Shown here: positions 34,719 to 43,346 of the stretch, piece by piece | Layout: every line of letters begins with the position of its first letter | Numbering within the stretch: the stretch's first letter is position 1 | Source of the DNA: Streptomyces sp. Tu 3180 | GTDB taxonomy: Bacteria > Actinomycetota > Actinomycetes > Streptomycetales > Streptomycetaceae | Length of the DNA: 64,000 nt | NCBI RefSeq assembly: GCF_009852415.1 | Contig: NZ_WOXS01000002.1 | Span: forward strand, 6,984,001 to 7,048,000 | Direction of reading: 5' to 3' | Position numbers and translations under genes: made by a program | Notes under the pieces: generated by a model | Databases searched by the model: none | What the model was told of the DNA's origin: nothing | Seen by the model: the letters and a program-made list of their open reading frames with translations, nothing else

Positions 34719-35408
34719 ATGGTTGACCGGAAGTGGACAGGGGTGCGGGAGCGCGTCACGTCGCTGGCCGCGCTGCCGGCGAGCAGTGAGGTGTTCGGGG
34801 CGCCCGGGCACCGCTGGACCTTGGAGGATCCGCTCGTCGAGGAGGAACTCGCCGAACTGGAGACCCAGTTGGGTGTGAGGCTGCCCGAGGAGTACCGGAC
34901 GTTCCTCACACAGGTCGGCGCGGGCGGCGCGGGACCCGCCCACGGTGTCTTCCCGGTGCGGCGCGTGCGGGGCCGCTGGCGCTGGGAGGGTGACGGCGCC
35001 GACCTGGCGGACCTCTCGGCGCTGGCCGAGCCGTTCCCCGAGAAGGGGCCCGACCCCGGACTCCTCGACGCGCTGCTGGCCGAGCGCCCCGAGGAGGAGG
35101 ACTTCGACGAGATCGAGGACTTCGACGACGCCGTCGAGGCGTGGGACGAGCGATGGGACGCCGTCCTGTTCGCCCCCGCCCGCACCGCCGGCGCCGTCGT
35201 GATCTGCCACTTGGGCTGTGCCCTGCGGGAGTGGCTGGTCATCAGCGGCCCTCACCGCGGCACGGTCTGGTCCGACCCCCGGGCGGACGACGCCGACCTC
35301 GAGCCCCTCCTCGACCCCGAGGGCAGGCCGGTCACCTTCGCCCGCTGGTACACCGACTGGCTGGACAAGGCCGAACGCACCGTGCGGCGGCCGGGAGCGG
35401 GTGCCTGA
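34719..35408 (+). CDS. SMI1/KNR4-family protein
   Basis: A 229-residue acidic protein with the SMI1/KNR4 signature near residues 40-70 (EEELAELETQLGVRLPEEYRTFL) and the later WLVISGPHRGTVWSDPRAD. In bacteria the fold often serves as an immunity protein for polymorphic or contact-dependent toxins. No toxin gene adjoins; RHS remnants are 24 kb away. The promoter suggests DNA-damage control. Confidence 0.8.
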   Translation: MVDRKWTGVRERVTSLAALPASSEVFGAPGHRWTLEDPLVEEELAELETQLGVRLPEEYRTFLTQVGAGGAGPAHGVFPVRRVRGRWRWEGDGADLADLSALAEPFPEKGPDPGLLDALLAERPEEEDFDEIEDFDDAVEAWDERWDAVLFAPARTAGAVVICHLGCALREWLVISGPHRGTVWSDPRADDADLEPLLDPEGRPVTFARWYTDWLDKAERTVRRPGAGA

Positions 35409-35546
35409 CGGGCTGGTCCCGTACGGCGGCGGATCGCCGGGCTCTCCCACCGGTCGCATCCTCCGCGCCGGGCCGGGCGGGGGTGCCGCTGCGGTGCGTG
35501 CCGTGCGGCGCCGAGGGAGCCCGGACGCCCGGAACCTCCGTTCTTC

Positions 35547-35576
35547 GTTGACGACGTCAACGGCCACCCCTTATTG
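35547..35576 (+). promoter_or_regulatory. Promoter with embedded 15-bp palindrome before the methylase gene
   Basis: GTTGACGACGTCAAC (35547-35561) is a perfect palindrome around a central A. It contains a -35 (TTGACG, 35548-35553), which is followed after 17 bp by TTATTG (35571-35576). A dimeric repressor binding there would block the polymerase; the methylase's own N-terminal helix-turn-helix is a plausible binder. Confidence 0.5.
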
Positions 35577-35609
35577 ATGCCCGACGCCGCGCTGTGTACG
35601 GTGGGCGGT

Positions 35610-37268
35610 ATGCCACAGACTCCGGCCACTCCGACGAACCCGTTGGTAACCGGTTCCGAGATCGCCCGTATCGCGGGCGTCACCCGTGCCGCCGTGTCGA
35701 ACTGGAGGCGGCGGTACGACGACTTCCCGGCGCCGGTCGGGGGCGGGGCCAACAGCCCCCTGTTCGATCTGGCCGAGGTACAGGCATGGCTGGACAAGCA
35801 GCACAAGGGACAGGACGTCACCGACGAGGTCCACCTGTGGCAGGTGCTGCGCGGGGTCTACGGCGACGACATCCTCGGCGGGCTCGCGGACATCGCGCAG
35901 ACCCTCGCCGCCCCGGAGGACGAGAAGCCGTCCGCGCTGCCCGACCAGGCGGTCCGCCTGGCCCGCCGCATGGCGGAGGAACGTTCCCCCGCCGAGGCGG
36001 TGAACGGCCTCGCCGAGAGGTTCACGGAGTCCGTGCGGCGAGCCGGATCCGATCAGGTGACCTCGCCCCGCGTGGTCCGCGCCGTCCGGCACCAAGCCGG
36101 TGACGTGGCGGCCGACGCGGTGCTGTTCGACCCGGCCTGCGGGATCGGCACCCTCCTCCTCGCCGTCGGCCCCGAACGGGGCACCAGGCGGCACGGCCAG
36201 GAAGCGGACGCCCGCAGCGCACGGTTCGCGCGGTGGCGGGCCGCGCTCGCGGAACCGGCCCACATCGAGGTCAGGCAGGGCGACTCCCTGCGCGCCGACC
36301 AGTGGCCGGACCTCAAGGCCGACCTCGTCGTCTGCGACCCGCCGGTCAGCGACACCGACTGGGGGCGGGAGGACCTGCTCCTCGACCCGCGCTGGGAACT
36401 GGGCACACCCTCCCGCGCCGAAGGAGAGCTCGCCTGGCTGCAGCACGCCTACGCGCACACCGCGCCCGGCGGCCGGGTCATCATGGTCATGCCCGCCTCG
36501 GTGGCCTACCGCAAGGCCGGCCGCCGCATCCGCGCCGAACTCGTCCGCCGCGGCATCCTGACCCAGGTCACCGCCCTGCCCCCGGGCACGGCCGCCGCGC
36601 ACGCCCTCCCCGTGCACGTGTGGCAGCTGCGGCGGCCGCGGACACCGGACGACGCCGCCACCACGGTGCGCATGATCGACCTGACGGCCAACGACCCGGA
36701 CGACCCGCTGGAGCCGAGGCCCGAGCAGGTCACCGAGGTCGCCCAGATCGATCTGCTGGACGATCTGGTGGACCTCACCCCGGGCCGCCACGTCGAGGAG
36801 TCCCACCGCGACTACGTCACCGAGTACGACGCACTGCGCCGGGAGCTGGCCGAGCAGGTGCGGCGTCTGGGCGAACTGCTGCCGCACCTGGTCGCCGGCG
36901 AGGGATCCGGTGTCCTGGACGGGGCCAGCGTCAGCGTCGCCGACCTGATCCGGGCCGGACTGGTCCGGCAGGCGGACCCGGAGCCGGTCTCGGTCAGCGA
37001 TCAGCTCGACACGGACTTCCTCCGGGGCTTCCTGCACAGCGCCGCCAACAGCCGCCGTTCCACCAGCGCCAGCGGCACCTTCCGCTTCGACGGCAAGGGC
37101 GCCCGCATCCCCCAGATGGACATCACCGCACAGCGCCGCTACGGGGCCGCGTTCCACGCGCTGAGGGAGTTCGAGGAGCGGACGCGGAGGGTGGCCGAGC
37201 TCAGCAGGCAGATCGCCGCACTGGCGCGGGACGGACTCAGCAACGGCGCCCTGAAGCCCACCGACTGA
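35610..37268 (+). CDS. N6-adenine DNA methylase with N-terminal helix-turn-helix
   Basis: A 552-residue protein of the HsdM-like N6_Mtase family. Residues about 8-45 form a helix-turn-helix (VTGSEIARIAGVTRAAVSNW), then a helical domain, then the SAM-binding motif FDPACGIGTLLLA and the catalytic-loop motif CDPPVSDTDWG. Typical enzymes have N/D-P-P-F/Y; Val in place of the aromatic may weaken or alter base flipping. The C-terminal 200 residues are helical with a coiled coil, resembling part of a specificity region. The ATG at 35610 is chosen over in-frame codons near 35574. The gene is convergent with a helicase remnant and a McrBC operon, so it may be the modification half of a restriction system or an orphan regulator. 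Confidence 0.75.
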   Translation: MPQTPATPTNPLVTGSEIARIAGVTRAAVSNWRRRYDDFPAPVGGGANSPLFDLAEVQAWLDKQHKGQDVTDEVHLWQVLRGVYGDDILGGLADIAQTLAAPEDEKPSALPDQAVRLARRMAEERSPAEAVNGLAERFTESVRRAGSDQVTSPRVVRAVRHQAGDVAADAVLFDPACGIGTLLLAVGPERGTRRHGQEADARSARFARWRAALAEPAHIEVRQGDSLRADQWPDLKADLVVCDPPVSDTDWGREDLLLDPRWELGTPSRAEGELAWLQHAYAHTAPGGRVIMVMPASVAYRKAGRRIRAELVRRGILTQVTALPPGTAAAHALPVHVWQLRRPRTPDDAATTVRMIDLTANDPDDPLEPRPEQVTEVAQIDLLDDLVDLTPGRHVEESHRDYVTEYDALRRELAEQVRRLGELLPHLVAGEGSGVLDGASVSVADLIRAGLVRQADPEPVSVSDQLDTDFLRGFLHSAANSRRSTSASGTFRFDGKGARIPQMDITAQRRYGAAFHALREFEERTRRVAELSRQIAALARDGLSNGALKPTD

Positions 37269-37320
37269 CCGGACGCGACGCGCGGCGCCCCGGGGTCATC
37301 GGGACCGACGGTGCTCCGAC

Positions 37321-37803
37321 TCACCGGGGCAGGAACGGACTGGCCGTCCCGCTCCACGACACCGCGAGCGCCTCCCGCGCCCTCGTGCACGCCACGCACA
37401 GCAGGGAGCCGGCAGCGGCCTTCTCCCACTGCGGTGTCAGCTGCTCGAGTGCGACCACGTTGCGTACCTCGAGCGCCCTGGTCGCGGAGTTCGTCGTGTA
37501 CAGCCGCTTGGCGGCCCAGGTGTAGGCGTCGTCGTGCCGGACGACGTTCACCAGCAGGAACACGTCACTGCCGTCGTCGGGCGCGAGAACCACACCGCGC
37601 CGGAAGTCGTTGATGCGGATGGTCCGCATCCGTGGGTCGCGGGCCTTCTCGACGGACTCCAGGTGCAGGCCCTTGTCCGCCTGCAGCTCGGGAACGGTGA
37701 GCTGCTGGAACTTCTGCATCGCCTTGCGCACGCCGGCTCGCACGGGCTTTTCCAGGAGGCCGTAGCTCTCCCAGAAACTGTTGGCGAACGCCAGCTGCGG
37801 CAC
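37321..37803 (-). pseudogene. Internally deleted UvrD-type helicase: RelE-like N-domain fused to helicase C-tail
   Basis: A 160-residue open frame starting at a GTG. Residues 1-130 match the N-terminal RelE/ParE-like domain that begins a family of streptomycete UvrD-like helicases (MPQLAFANSFWESY, KGLHLESV, RMRTIRINDFRRGVVLAPD, LEVRNVVALEQLTP). At residue 131-132 (near base 37410) the sequence jumps to GSLLCVACTRAREALAVSW, SGTASPFL, the motif VI and tail of the same helicase type; the helicase at the right end of this window ends SLLFVAATRARDSLDIFW, HGEPSPFL. All ATPase motifs between are missing, without frame change. It is either a decayed gene or a new mini-protein keeping the toxin-like domain. 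Confidence 0.72.
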
Positions 37804-37842
37804 GACGTGCTCTCCCCGCCCCGGACGGTCACTGCAGGCTGA

Positions 37843-39054
37843 TCATACGCGCGGCGTCTTCACCAGTCGGGCGGCCACCTCCGCGACGTCGGCGAGCAGC
37901 TCCACCGGATCCTGATCGAGATCCAGGGCGTGCTGATGGAGGACGATGCCCGCGTGCCGCACCCGGTGAGCGGCGTGGTCGGCGTTGCCCTTCGCGTACA
38001 CCAGGTGCCCCTCGCCCAGCCCGAGGGCGGTGCAGTAGGCGAGCATCTGGTACAGGTCGGCGTCCGGGTAGCCGCCCGGTCTCTCCACCTTGTACTTGGC
38101 GTCGGCCACCGCGCACGGCACGCGGTCCGGCCCGTGGAGGACGAGGTCCGGCTTCATGCGGATCATCCGCGCCTCGTCCAGGTGCAGCGGATCCTGGAAC
38201 CGCGCGACGTACCCGGAACCGCGCAACGACTCCCCCAGGGCGACGGTCACGAAGTCCTCGAAGAGCTTGTTCATGTCGAACAGGAACCCCTCGATGCGCA
38301 GCCCACCGGGCCCGTGCTCCGGGGAGGCGTCCTCCAGCACGGCCCGTGCCAGGTGCAGGGCGTGGTGGTACCGGGCGTTGAGGCGGCTCGGCCGCCACTC
38401 GGGCAGGGGCCGGCCGCGCACGAGCACCGGGACGTCCGCCAGCCGCGCCCGCTGGTGCAACAGCCGTCGGCGCACCTCTCGCGGCACGCCGGGCAGCCGC
38501 AGCACCCGCTCGACGGCCGCCCGCAGGATCCGGTTCTCCGCGATGTCCGTCGTGAAAGCGTCGTACGTCACCTCCACCGGCAGCGTCGCCCCGAACCGGC
38601 GCCGTATCTGATCGGCCTCCCGGATCCGGCCCCGTACGACCAGCGAGGTCTCGTCCGTCACCCGGTAGCCCTGCAACAGTCCCTGCCGCAGGGCCCGGTC
38701 CACCTGCCGCTCCACGGCATGGGCGAGCGCGGGAAGCACGTCCCGGTGCTCGGACACGTCGACCTCGCCGTCCCGCCAGGCACCGGCGGGATCGAGGCTG
38801 TAGCCGAGCAGGAAGAAGAGACGGGCGATCGGCACCTTGGGCACGATACGGAGCGTGAGCGGATCATCGTGTCCCGGCGCCGTGAGCGTGACGGCCCCGA
38901 CCCTGCTCCCCGCCCGCAGAGACCAACGGCCGGGGGAGTACGGGTCCGGCACCGCGTCCACGATCCGCAGCGCGGCGAGCGCCCGACCCACGGCATCGGG
39001 CAGCGCGACGCCGACCGCCGGCGCATGCTCGACGAGCTCGACGACCGACGTCAC
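37843..39054 (-). CDS. mcrC: McrC-type restriction nuclease subunit (first cassette)
   Basis: A 403-residue McrC-family protein: LTLRIVPKVPIARLFFLLGY near the start, TDIAENRILRAAVERVLRLP in the middle, and a C-terminal PD-(D/E)xK nuclease with MKPDLVL followed by CAVADAKYK. McrC supplies the nuclease for the McrB GTPase ring, cutting DNA with modified cytosines or phage modifications. Its start overlaps the McrB stop by 4 bp (ATGA). Confidence 0.86.
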   Translation of the reverse strand: MTSVVELVEHAPAVGVALPDAVGRALAALRIVDAVPDPYSPGRWSLRAGSRVGAVTLTAPGHDDPLTLRIVPKVPIARLFFLLGYSLDPAGAWRDGEVDVSEHRDVLPALAHAVERQVDRALRQGLLQGYRVTDETSLVVRGRIREADQIRRRFGATLPVEVTYDAFTTDIAENRILRAAVERVLRLPGVPREVRRRLLHQRARLADVPVLVRGRPLPEWRPSRLNARYHHALHLARAVLEDASPEHGPGGLRIEGFLFDMNKLFEDFVTVALGESLRGSGYVARFQDPLHLDEARMIRMKPDLVLHGPDRVPCAVADAKYKVERPGGYPDADLYQMLAYCTALGLGEGHLVYAKGNADHAAHRVRHAGIVLHQHALDLDQDPVELLADVAEVAARLVKTPRV

Positions 39055-40865
39055 CCCAGCGACTCCCGCAGTGCCGCCAGCCCGTACCGCTCCTCGACGT
39101 CCACGCCCTCGCCGTAGTGGTGCTCCTCCAGCAGCGGCAGGATCTTCGTCCGCCAGGTCCGTTCCAGACCGCCCTCCCGGTACACGCCCTTCTTCATCAG
39201 GTACGAGGGCCCGATGCGGAAGTCCGGATCACCGATCCGCGCGTTGAGCGCGTCGAGCAGATCCGCCGGCTCCGAGTCCCTGCCCTCCCGCTCCAGCCAC
39301 CGGCGCAGCAGACCGCTCGTCGGCTCGGTGCGCGGTGACAGCTCGACGAAGGCGAAGCGCCGGCGCATCGCCGCGTCCACGAGGGCGATGGACCGGTCGG
39401 CGGTGTTCATCGTCCCGATCACGAACAGGTTCGGCGGCAGCGCGAAGTCGTCGCCGGAGTACGTCAGCCGCACCGACTTGTTGCGGTACTCCAGCAGGAA
39501 GTACAGCTCACCGAAGACCTTCGCGAGGTTGGCCCGGTTGATCTCGTCGATGATCAGGAAGTGCGGGATGTGCCGGTTGCCCTCGCGGGAGGCGAGATCG
39601 GCGAGTTCGCGCAGGGGACCGGCGGTGAGCCGGAAGGCGACCTGCCGCGTCTCGACGTCCTCCTGCGGCCGGAAGCCCTCGAAGAAGTCCTCGTAGGAGT
39701 AGGACGGGTGGAACTGCACGAGCTTCACCTGCTCGGGACCGCCGCCCAGGAATTCGGCAAGCCTGAGGGCGAGGTAGGTCTTGCCGGTGCCCGGCGGACC
39801 GTAGAGCACGAGCTGCCGTTCGTCCCAGAGCAGATCACGCACCTCACGCAGCCACTCGGTGTCGTGCACGAGCAACTCGTCGGCCAGATCGTCCGTGGGC
39901 TCGGGAAGCTCCAGTTCGCGGCGGGCGGCGAGCGCGGGGATCTCCACGCTCGGGTCCCGCTCCGTCACCCCCGCCTCCTCGGCCAGTTCCTGGTCGGTGA
40001 GACCAAGCCCCTCGACGTGGGCCTGGACGGCGGAGAGGTCGACGACGTCGTGCTGGACGGACAGCTTCTGCTGGAGCTCCTCGGGCAGGTCGTCGTAGGG
40101 GAAACCGGTCGGCTGCCACTCCACGGGGCGGCGCAGGTTGGACCGGCGGTCCTCGGACTCCGTCTGCTCGGCCTCACCGGTGATCTCGCCCACGTACAGT
40201 CGGCCGCCGGAGATGGTGCACACGGTGTCGCCGGGCTTCATGCGCGACAGGAAGGCGTGAAGGTCCTCGACGAGCTGCTGCCGCTGGCTGTACGTGGCGG
40301 TCGACTCGTAGTCCTCCTGGACCAGCGTGCGCAGCTCGTCCTTGCTGACGCCCCGCCGAACGCCCTGCCGCAGCCGGGAGGCGGCGAGGGTGACGCGCCC
40401 CTCGGGCAGCCAAAGGCGCTGGACCAGGTCCAGACCGGTGACGTTGGAACCACGCACGAGCCAGGACCGGTTGGGGCCCGCCCACACTCCGGACATGAAG
40501 TCGGACAGGGGCCTGTCGTCCTCGGTCCGCCACTCCTCCCACCCGTTGCGCGGCGCCCCGACCAGCACGACGGCGGCGAAGGAGGGGGAACCGAACACCA
40601 CGTCCTCGGTCAGCTCCAGCCAGCCCGGCCAGCGCGCCGACGGCACCAGCACGCCTTGCGCCCGGAGCTCCTCACGGCGTTTGGTCGGCGCCTTGAAATG
40701 CTTGCCCAGCGAGGGCATCACATGATCCCGCGCCGGAGAGCCGGCCCGAACGAGGAACTTCCGGCTGCCGTTGGTTCCCGTCTCGTCCAGGAGCACCCCG
40801 CGTGCCCGGTCGATGCCGTCACCGTTGGGCAGCCGGAGCCGGAACTCCGGATACTCGTCGGCCAT
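39051..40865 (-). CDS. mcrB: McrB-type AAA+ restriction subunit with N-terminal DUF4357 (first cassette)
   Basis: A 604-residue protein. Residues about 20-115 match DUF4357 (ARGVLLDETG, REELRAQGVL, FGSPSFAAVVLVGAPRNGW), a possible DNA- or modification-sensing domain. A barrel-like EVE/PUA-type module follows near 205-250 (GGRLYVGEITGEA). The AAA+ motor has Walker A GPPGTGKT (355-363 region), Walker B FLIIDEINRANL and the McrB signature GTMNTADRS. The ATG at 40865 has GAGGGGG upstream. The cassette ends with McrC; a degenerate RecA-NDp-like promoter lies 37-59 bp upstream. Confidence 0.86.
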   Translation of the reverse strand: MADEYPEFRLRLPNGDGIDRARGVLLDETGTNGSRKFLVRAGSPARDHVMPSLGKHFKAPTKRREELRAQGVLVPSARWPGWLELTEDVVFGSPSFAAVVLVGAPRNGWEEWRTEDDRPLSDFMSGVWAGPNRSWLVRGSNVTGLDLVQRLWLPEGRVTLAASRLRQGVRRGVSKDELRTLVQEDYESTATYSQRQQLVEDLHAFLSRMKPGDTVCTISGGRLYVGEITGEAEQTESEDRRSNLRRPVEWQPTGFPYDDLPEELQQKLSVQHDVVDLSAVQAHVEGLGLTDQELAEEAGVTERDPSVEIPALAARRELELPEPTDDLADELLVHDTEWLREVRDLLWDERQLVLYGPPGTGKTYLALRLAEFLGGGPEQVKLVQFHPSYSYEDFFEGFRPQEDVETRQVAFRLTAGPLRELADLASREGNRHIPHFLIIDEINRANLAKVFGELYFLLEYRNKSVRLTYSGDDFALPPNLFVIGTMNTADRSIALVDAAMRRRFAFVELSPRTEPTSGLLRRWLEREGRDSEPADLLDALNARIGDPDFRIGPSYLMKKGVYREGGLERTWRTKILPLLEEHHYGEGVDVEERYGLAALRESLG

Positions 40866-40901
40866 GGGACCCCCTCGCGCCTGCTGCTCGATTCCGTCTG
40901 C

Positions 40902-40924
40902 AGCGTACTGGCAGGCACGGACAC
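40902..40924 (-). promoter_or_regulatory. Weak RecA-NDp-like promoter before mcrB (first cassette)
   Basis: On the minus strand GTGTCCGTG, 8 bp, TACGCT: 7 of 9 matches to tTGTCRGTG with exact spacing. It is less convincing than the copies at 31.0 and 34.7 kb. Confidence 0.35.
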
Positions 40925-40996
40925 CCTTGCTTCGGTCGTCCCTGCCTTGCTGCCTAGGATGATCCGCCAGTGGCGGAGCACGCCGGAGGGGGACAC

Positions 40997-43321
40997 GTGA
41001 CGGACGACAGACGGGACGGCCCGGTGGCCGAGGAGTTCCGGCGAGCACGCTTCCAATGGCTCCAGGACAGGGTTCAAGATCTCGCCATCGTCATGAGGGA
41101 CACCGCCCCGGACCTGTACGAGCTGCTGCCCACCGACCTCGGCGACCGGTGCACGGCAGCGGCCGTGACCGTCGTGAGGATGGCAGCGGACGAGGCGCGG
41201 GCACAGCCGGTGGCCGAGACCGTCGGCTGGTTGGAGCGGCTGATACCCGGTGGGTACCGGCACGACCTGGTGGCGGACGTCCGCGCAGTCCGATCGCTGA
41301 CCGCGTGCGGTGGCGAGTCCGCCCTGTGGGCCTGGAACGCCGAAGGCTGGGAGGAGATGCTCCTGTGGTGGTGGCGACGCCACCAGCAGCGAACGGGTGA
41401 CCCCGAGCGGGACTTCGCCGAGTGGCGGGCGCGCTGGTCCGCGGACGTTCCCTGGAACGGCGACATCGACCGGCCGGAGTGGGCTCCTCGCCGCCACGGC
41501 CGCACCCTCGTCGCCCCCGCGGATTTCTTCGCCCGCGAACCGGAGCCGCTCAGGCTCCTGGCACAGGCGGTCCTTCGAGAGCCCCGTACGGTTGCCGCGG
41601 TCGAAGACGCCGTGCTTCTGCGCGAGGAGCATCTCCAAGGCGCAGGGCATCTCAGATGGCTGGCCGAGCAGCAGGCCCGCGTCGAGCAGGCGGAGGCATG
41701 GCGGCGCGAGCACCAGAAGACCGGCTCCGAGGCCACGCGGGCGTTTCTCACCGAATTCTCCGAGACGGTCAAGCGTTACATGTCGCTCGTCCTCCAACCC
41801 GCGATCGACGCCCTTTCGGTCTGCGAGCGAGCCCTGCTGAACGACAGCAGGCCCGGCGCCCGACGCACGGCGACCGACTACCTGGAGGCGTTCCTCGACT
41901 GGCAGGAGCAGCCGGACGAGGACGCCTGGCAGGACGACGACCTGGGCCGTGACATCGCCCGGAAAGCACGGGAACGCCACGAGCGGAACGAGACGACGTG
42001 GCAGGGCATGGTCGGCACCACGCCCGTCTGGTACCACATCGTCGCCTCCCGGCAGGAGAGAGCGGCTGCCCTGGCCTATTCAGGGCGACCTTCGACATCT
42101 GTCGTCCGCGTACGGACCGGCGAGGAGGAGCCGAGCACAGGCTTCGACCTGTGGGACGACGAGACGTGGGGCCAGACCGAGGAAGAGACCGACTGGTACC
42201 CGGATCCCGGTGTCGTCGTCCGCTGCGAGCCGGACGACGCCGCCGGCCTGTGCGCACTGCTCGCCGTGGCACAGCTCGGCCACGCACGCCTGGAGTTCCT
42301 GGTCCCCAGGGCCGACGGCGGCATCGGTCGTCTTCGCACGGTCCGCGCACAAGTCCGCAAGGACGACGCGGACGCCTGGCGGCGGTGGGCTCTCGCTTCG
42401 CTGGCCGAACTCGCTCCCGACCCCGAGGACCTGGCCGACCTGATCACCGGATCGGGCGAGGACGGGGAAGAGTGGGGAGAGCCGGAGGCGGACACCCCTC
42501 GTCCGGGCGCTTCCGACTCCGGTTCCTCCGGTGCCGGTGCCACCGCCTCTGGTGGCGGGGCCACCCGCGGTGCCATGTCTCCGGAACTGCTCACCAAGGT
42601 CAAGGCGTTGTTGCGCAAGGCGGAGGACCCGGGAGCGACGGAGGAGGAGAGCCGTGCCTTCCTGGACAAGGCCATGGAACTCATGGCCAAGTACGGGATC
42701 GAACGGGCCAAGCTCGACGACATCGGTGAACCGGCCCGACCCGTCGACAGAATGATCGACGTGCATCCTCCGTACGCCAGGGAGGTGCGGCGGCTGCTCG
42801 TCCGCATCGCACAGGAGATGCGCTGCCAGAGCGTGCTCATCGACACCAGGGACAACCGGCGCCGCCTGCACATCTTCGGATACGAGTCGGACATCCAGGC
42901 GAGCGAAGTGCTGTTCGCCAGCCTGCGGTTGCAGATGCTCGCCGGTGCGGAGCAGGCCGACAGGCGGCACCGACCGGTGGGAGAGGACGCCCGCGCCTAC
43001 AAGCGTTCCTGGATGCTCGGTTTCATCCGGGAGGTGACCGCGCGCATCGGCGCCGCTCAGCGGGCGGCGAGCGAGGCTGCGGACCAGGAGCCCGTGATCG
43101 GTGGAGAGGGCAAGGCCGGACGGAGCGTCGAACTCGTCCTCGCCGACCGGTCGGCCGTTGTCGAGGCACGGCTCAACGAGCGTTACCCGAGGTTGGGAAA
43201 GGCGCGTCCCACGAAGTTCAAGGGCACCGGCTACTGGCAGGGAGTCGCCGACGGACGCCTCGCCGACATCGGTGGGCGGGCCTTCGCCGAGGGGAGGGCC
43301 GACCCGCAGCTGACTCTCTGA
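40997..43321 (+). CDS. Large DUF2786-domain protein in the defence island
   Basis: A 774-residue protein. The N-terminal about 510 residues are not recognised; they contain a Trp-rich helix (EEMLLWWWRRHQQRTGD), predicted coiled segments and a conserved-looking beta part (GMVGTTPVWYHIVASRQE). After a Gly/Ser linker near residue 520, DUF2786 begins (LLTKVKALLRKAEDPGATEE, FLDKAMELMAKYGIERAKL), followed by its usual partner domain (EVRRLLVRIAQEMRCQSVLI, YWQGVADGR). DUF2786 proteins are common on phages and defence islands, with no settled function. The GTG at 40997 is favoured by GGAGGGGG upstream; a GTG at 40970 behind a TAGGAT -10 is possible. It is divergent from mcrB. Confidence 0.7.
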   Translation: MTDDRRDGPVAEEFRRARFQWLQDRVQDLAIVMRDTAPDLYELLPTDLGDRCTAAAVTVVRMAADEARAQPVAETVGWLERLIPGGYRHDLVADVRAVRSLTACGGESALWAWNAEGWEEMLLWWWRRHQQRTGDPERDFAEWRARWSADVPWNGDIDRPEWAPRRHGRTLVAPADFFAREPEPLRLLAQAVLREPRTVAAVEDAVLLREEHLQGAGHLRWLAEQQARVEQAEAWRREHQKTGSEATRAFLTEFSETVKRYMSLVLQPAIDALSVCERALLNDSRPGARRTATDYLEAFLDWQEQPDEDAWQDDDLGRDIARKARERHERNETTWQGMVGTTPVWYHIVASRQERAAALAYSGRPSTSVVRVRTGEEEPSTGFDLWDDETWGQTEEETDWYPDPGVVVRCEPDDAAGLCALLAVAQLGHARLEFLVPRADGGIGRLRTVRAQVRKDDADAWRRWALASLAELAPDPEDLADLITGSGEDGEEWGEPEADTPRPGASDSGSSGAGATASGGGATRGAMSPELLTKVKALLRKAEDPGATEEESRAFLDKAMELMAKYGIERAKLDDIGEPARPVDRMIDVHPPYAREVRRLLVRIAQEMRCQSVLIDTRDNRRRLHIFGYESDIQASEVLFASLRLQMLAGAEQADRRHRPVGEDARAYKRSWMLGFIREVTARIGAAQRAASEAADQEPVIGGEGKAGRSVELVLADRSAVVEARLNERYPRLGKARPTKFKGTGYWQGVADGRLADIGGRAFAEGRADPQLTL

Positions 43322-43346
43322 ACGCCTCCCGGCCGTCAGTGGCTTG

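Noticed and set aside
43322..43346. RecA-NDp-like CGTCAGTG near the 3' end of the DUF2786 gene
   Set aside because: No TAnnnT at the right spacing and it points into a convergent gap with no gene to drive.
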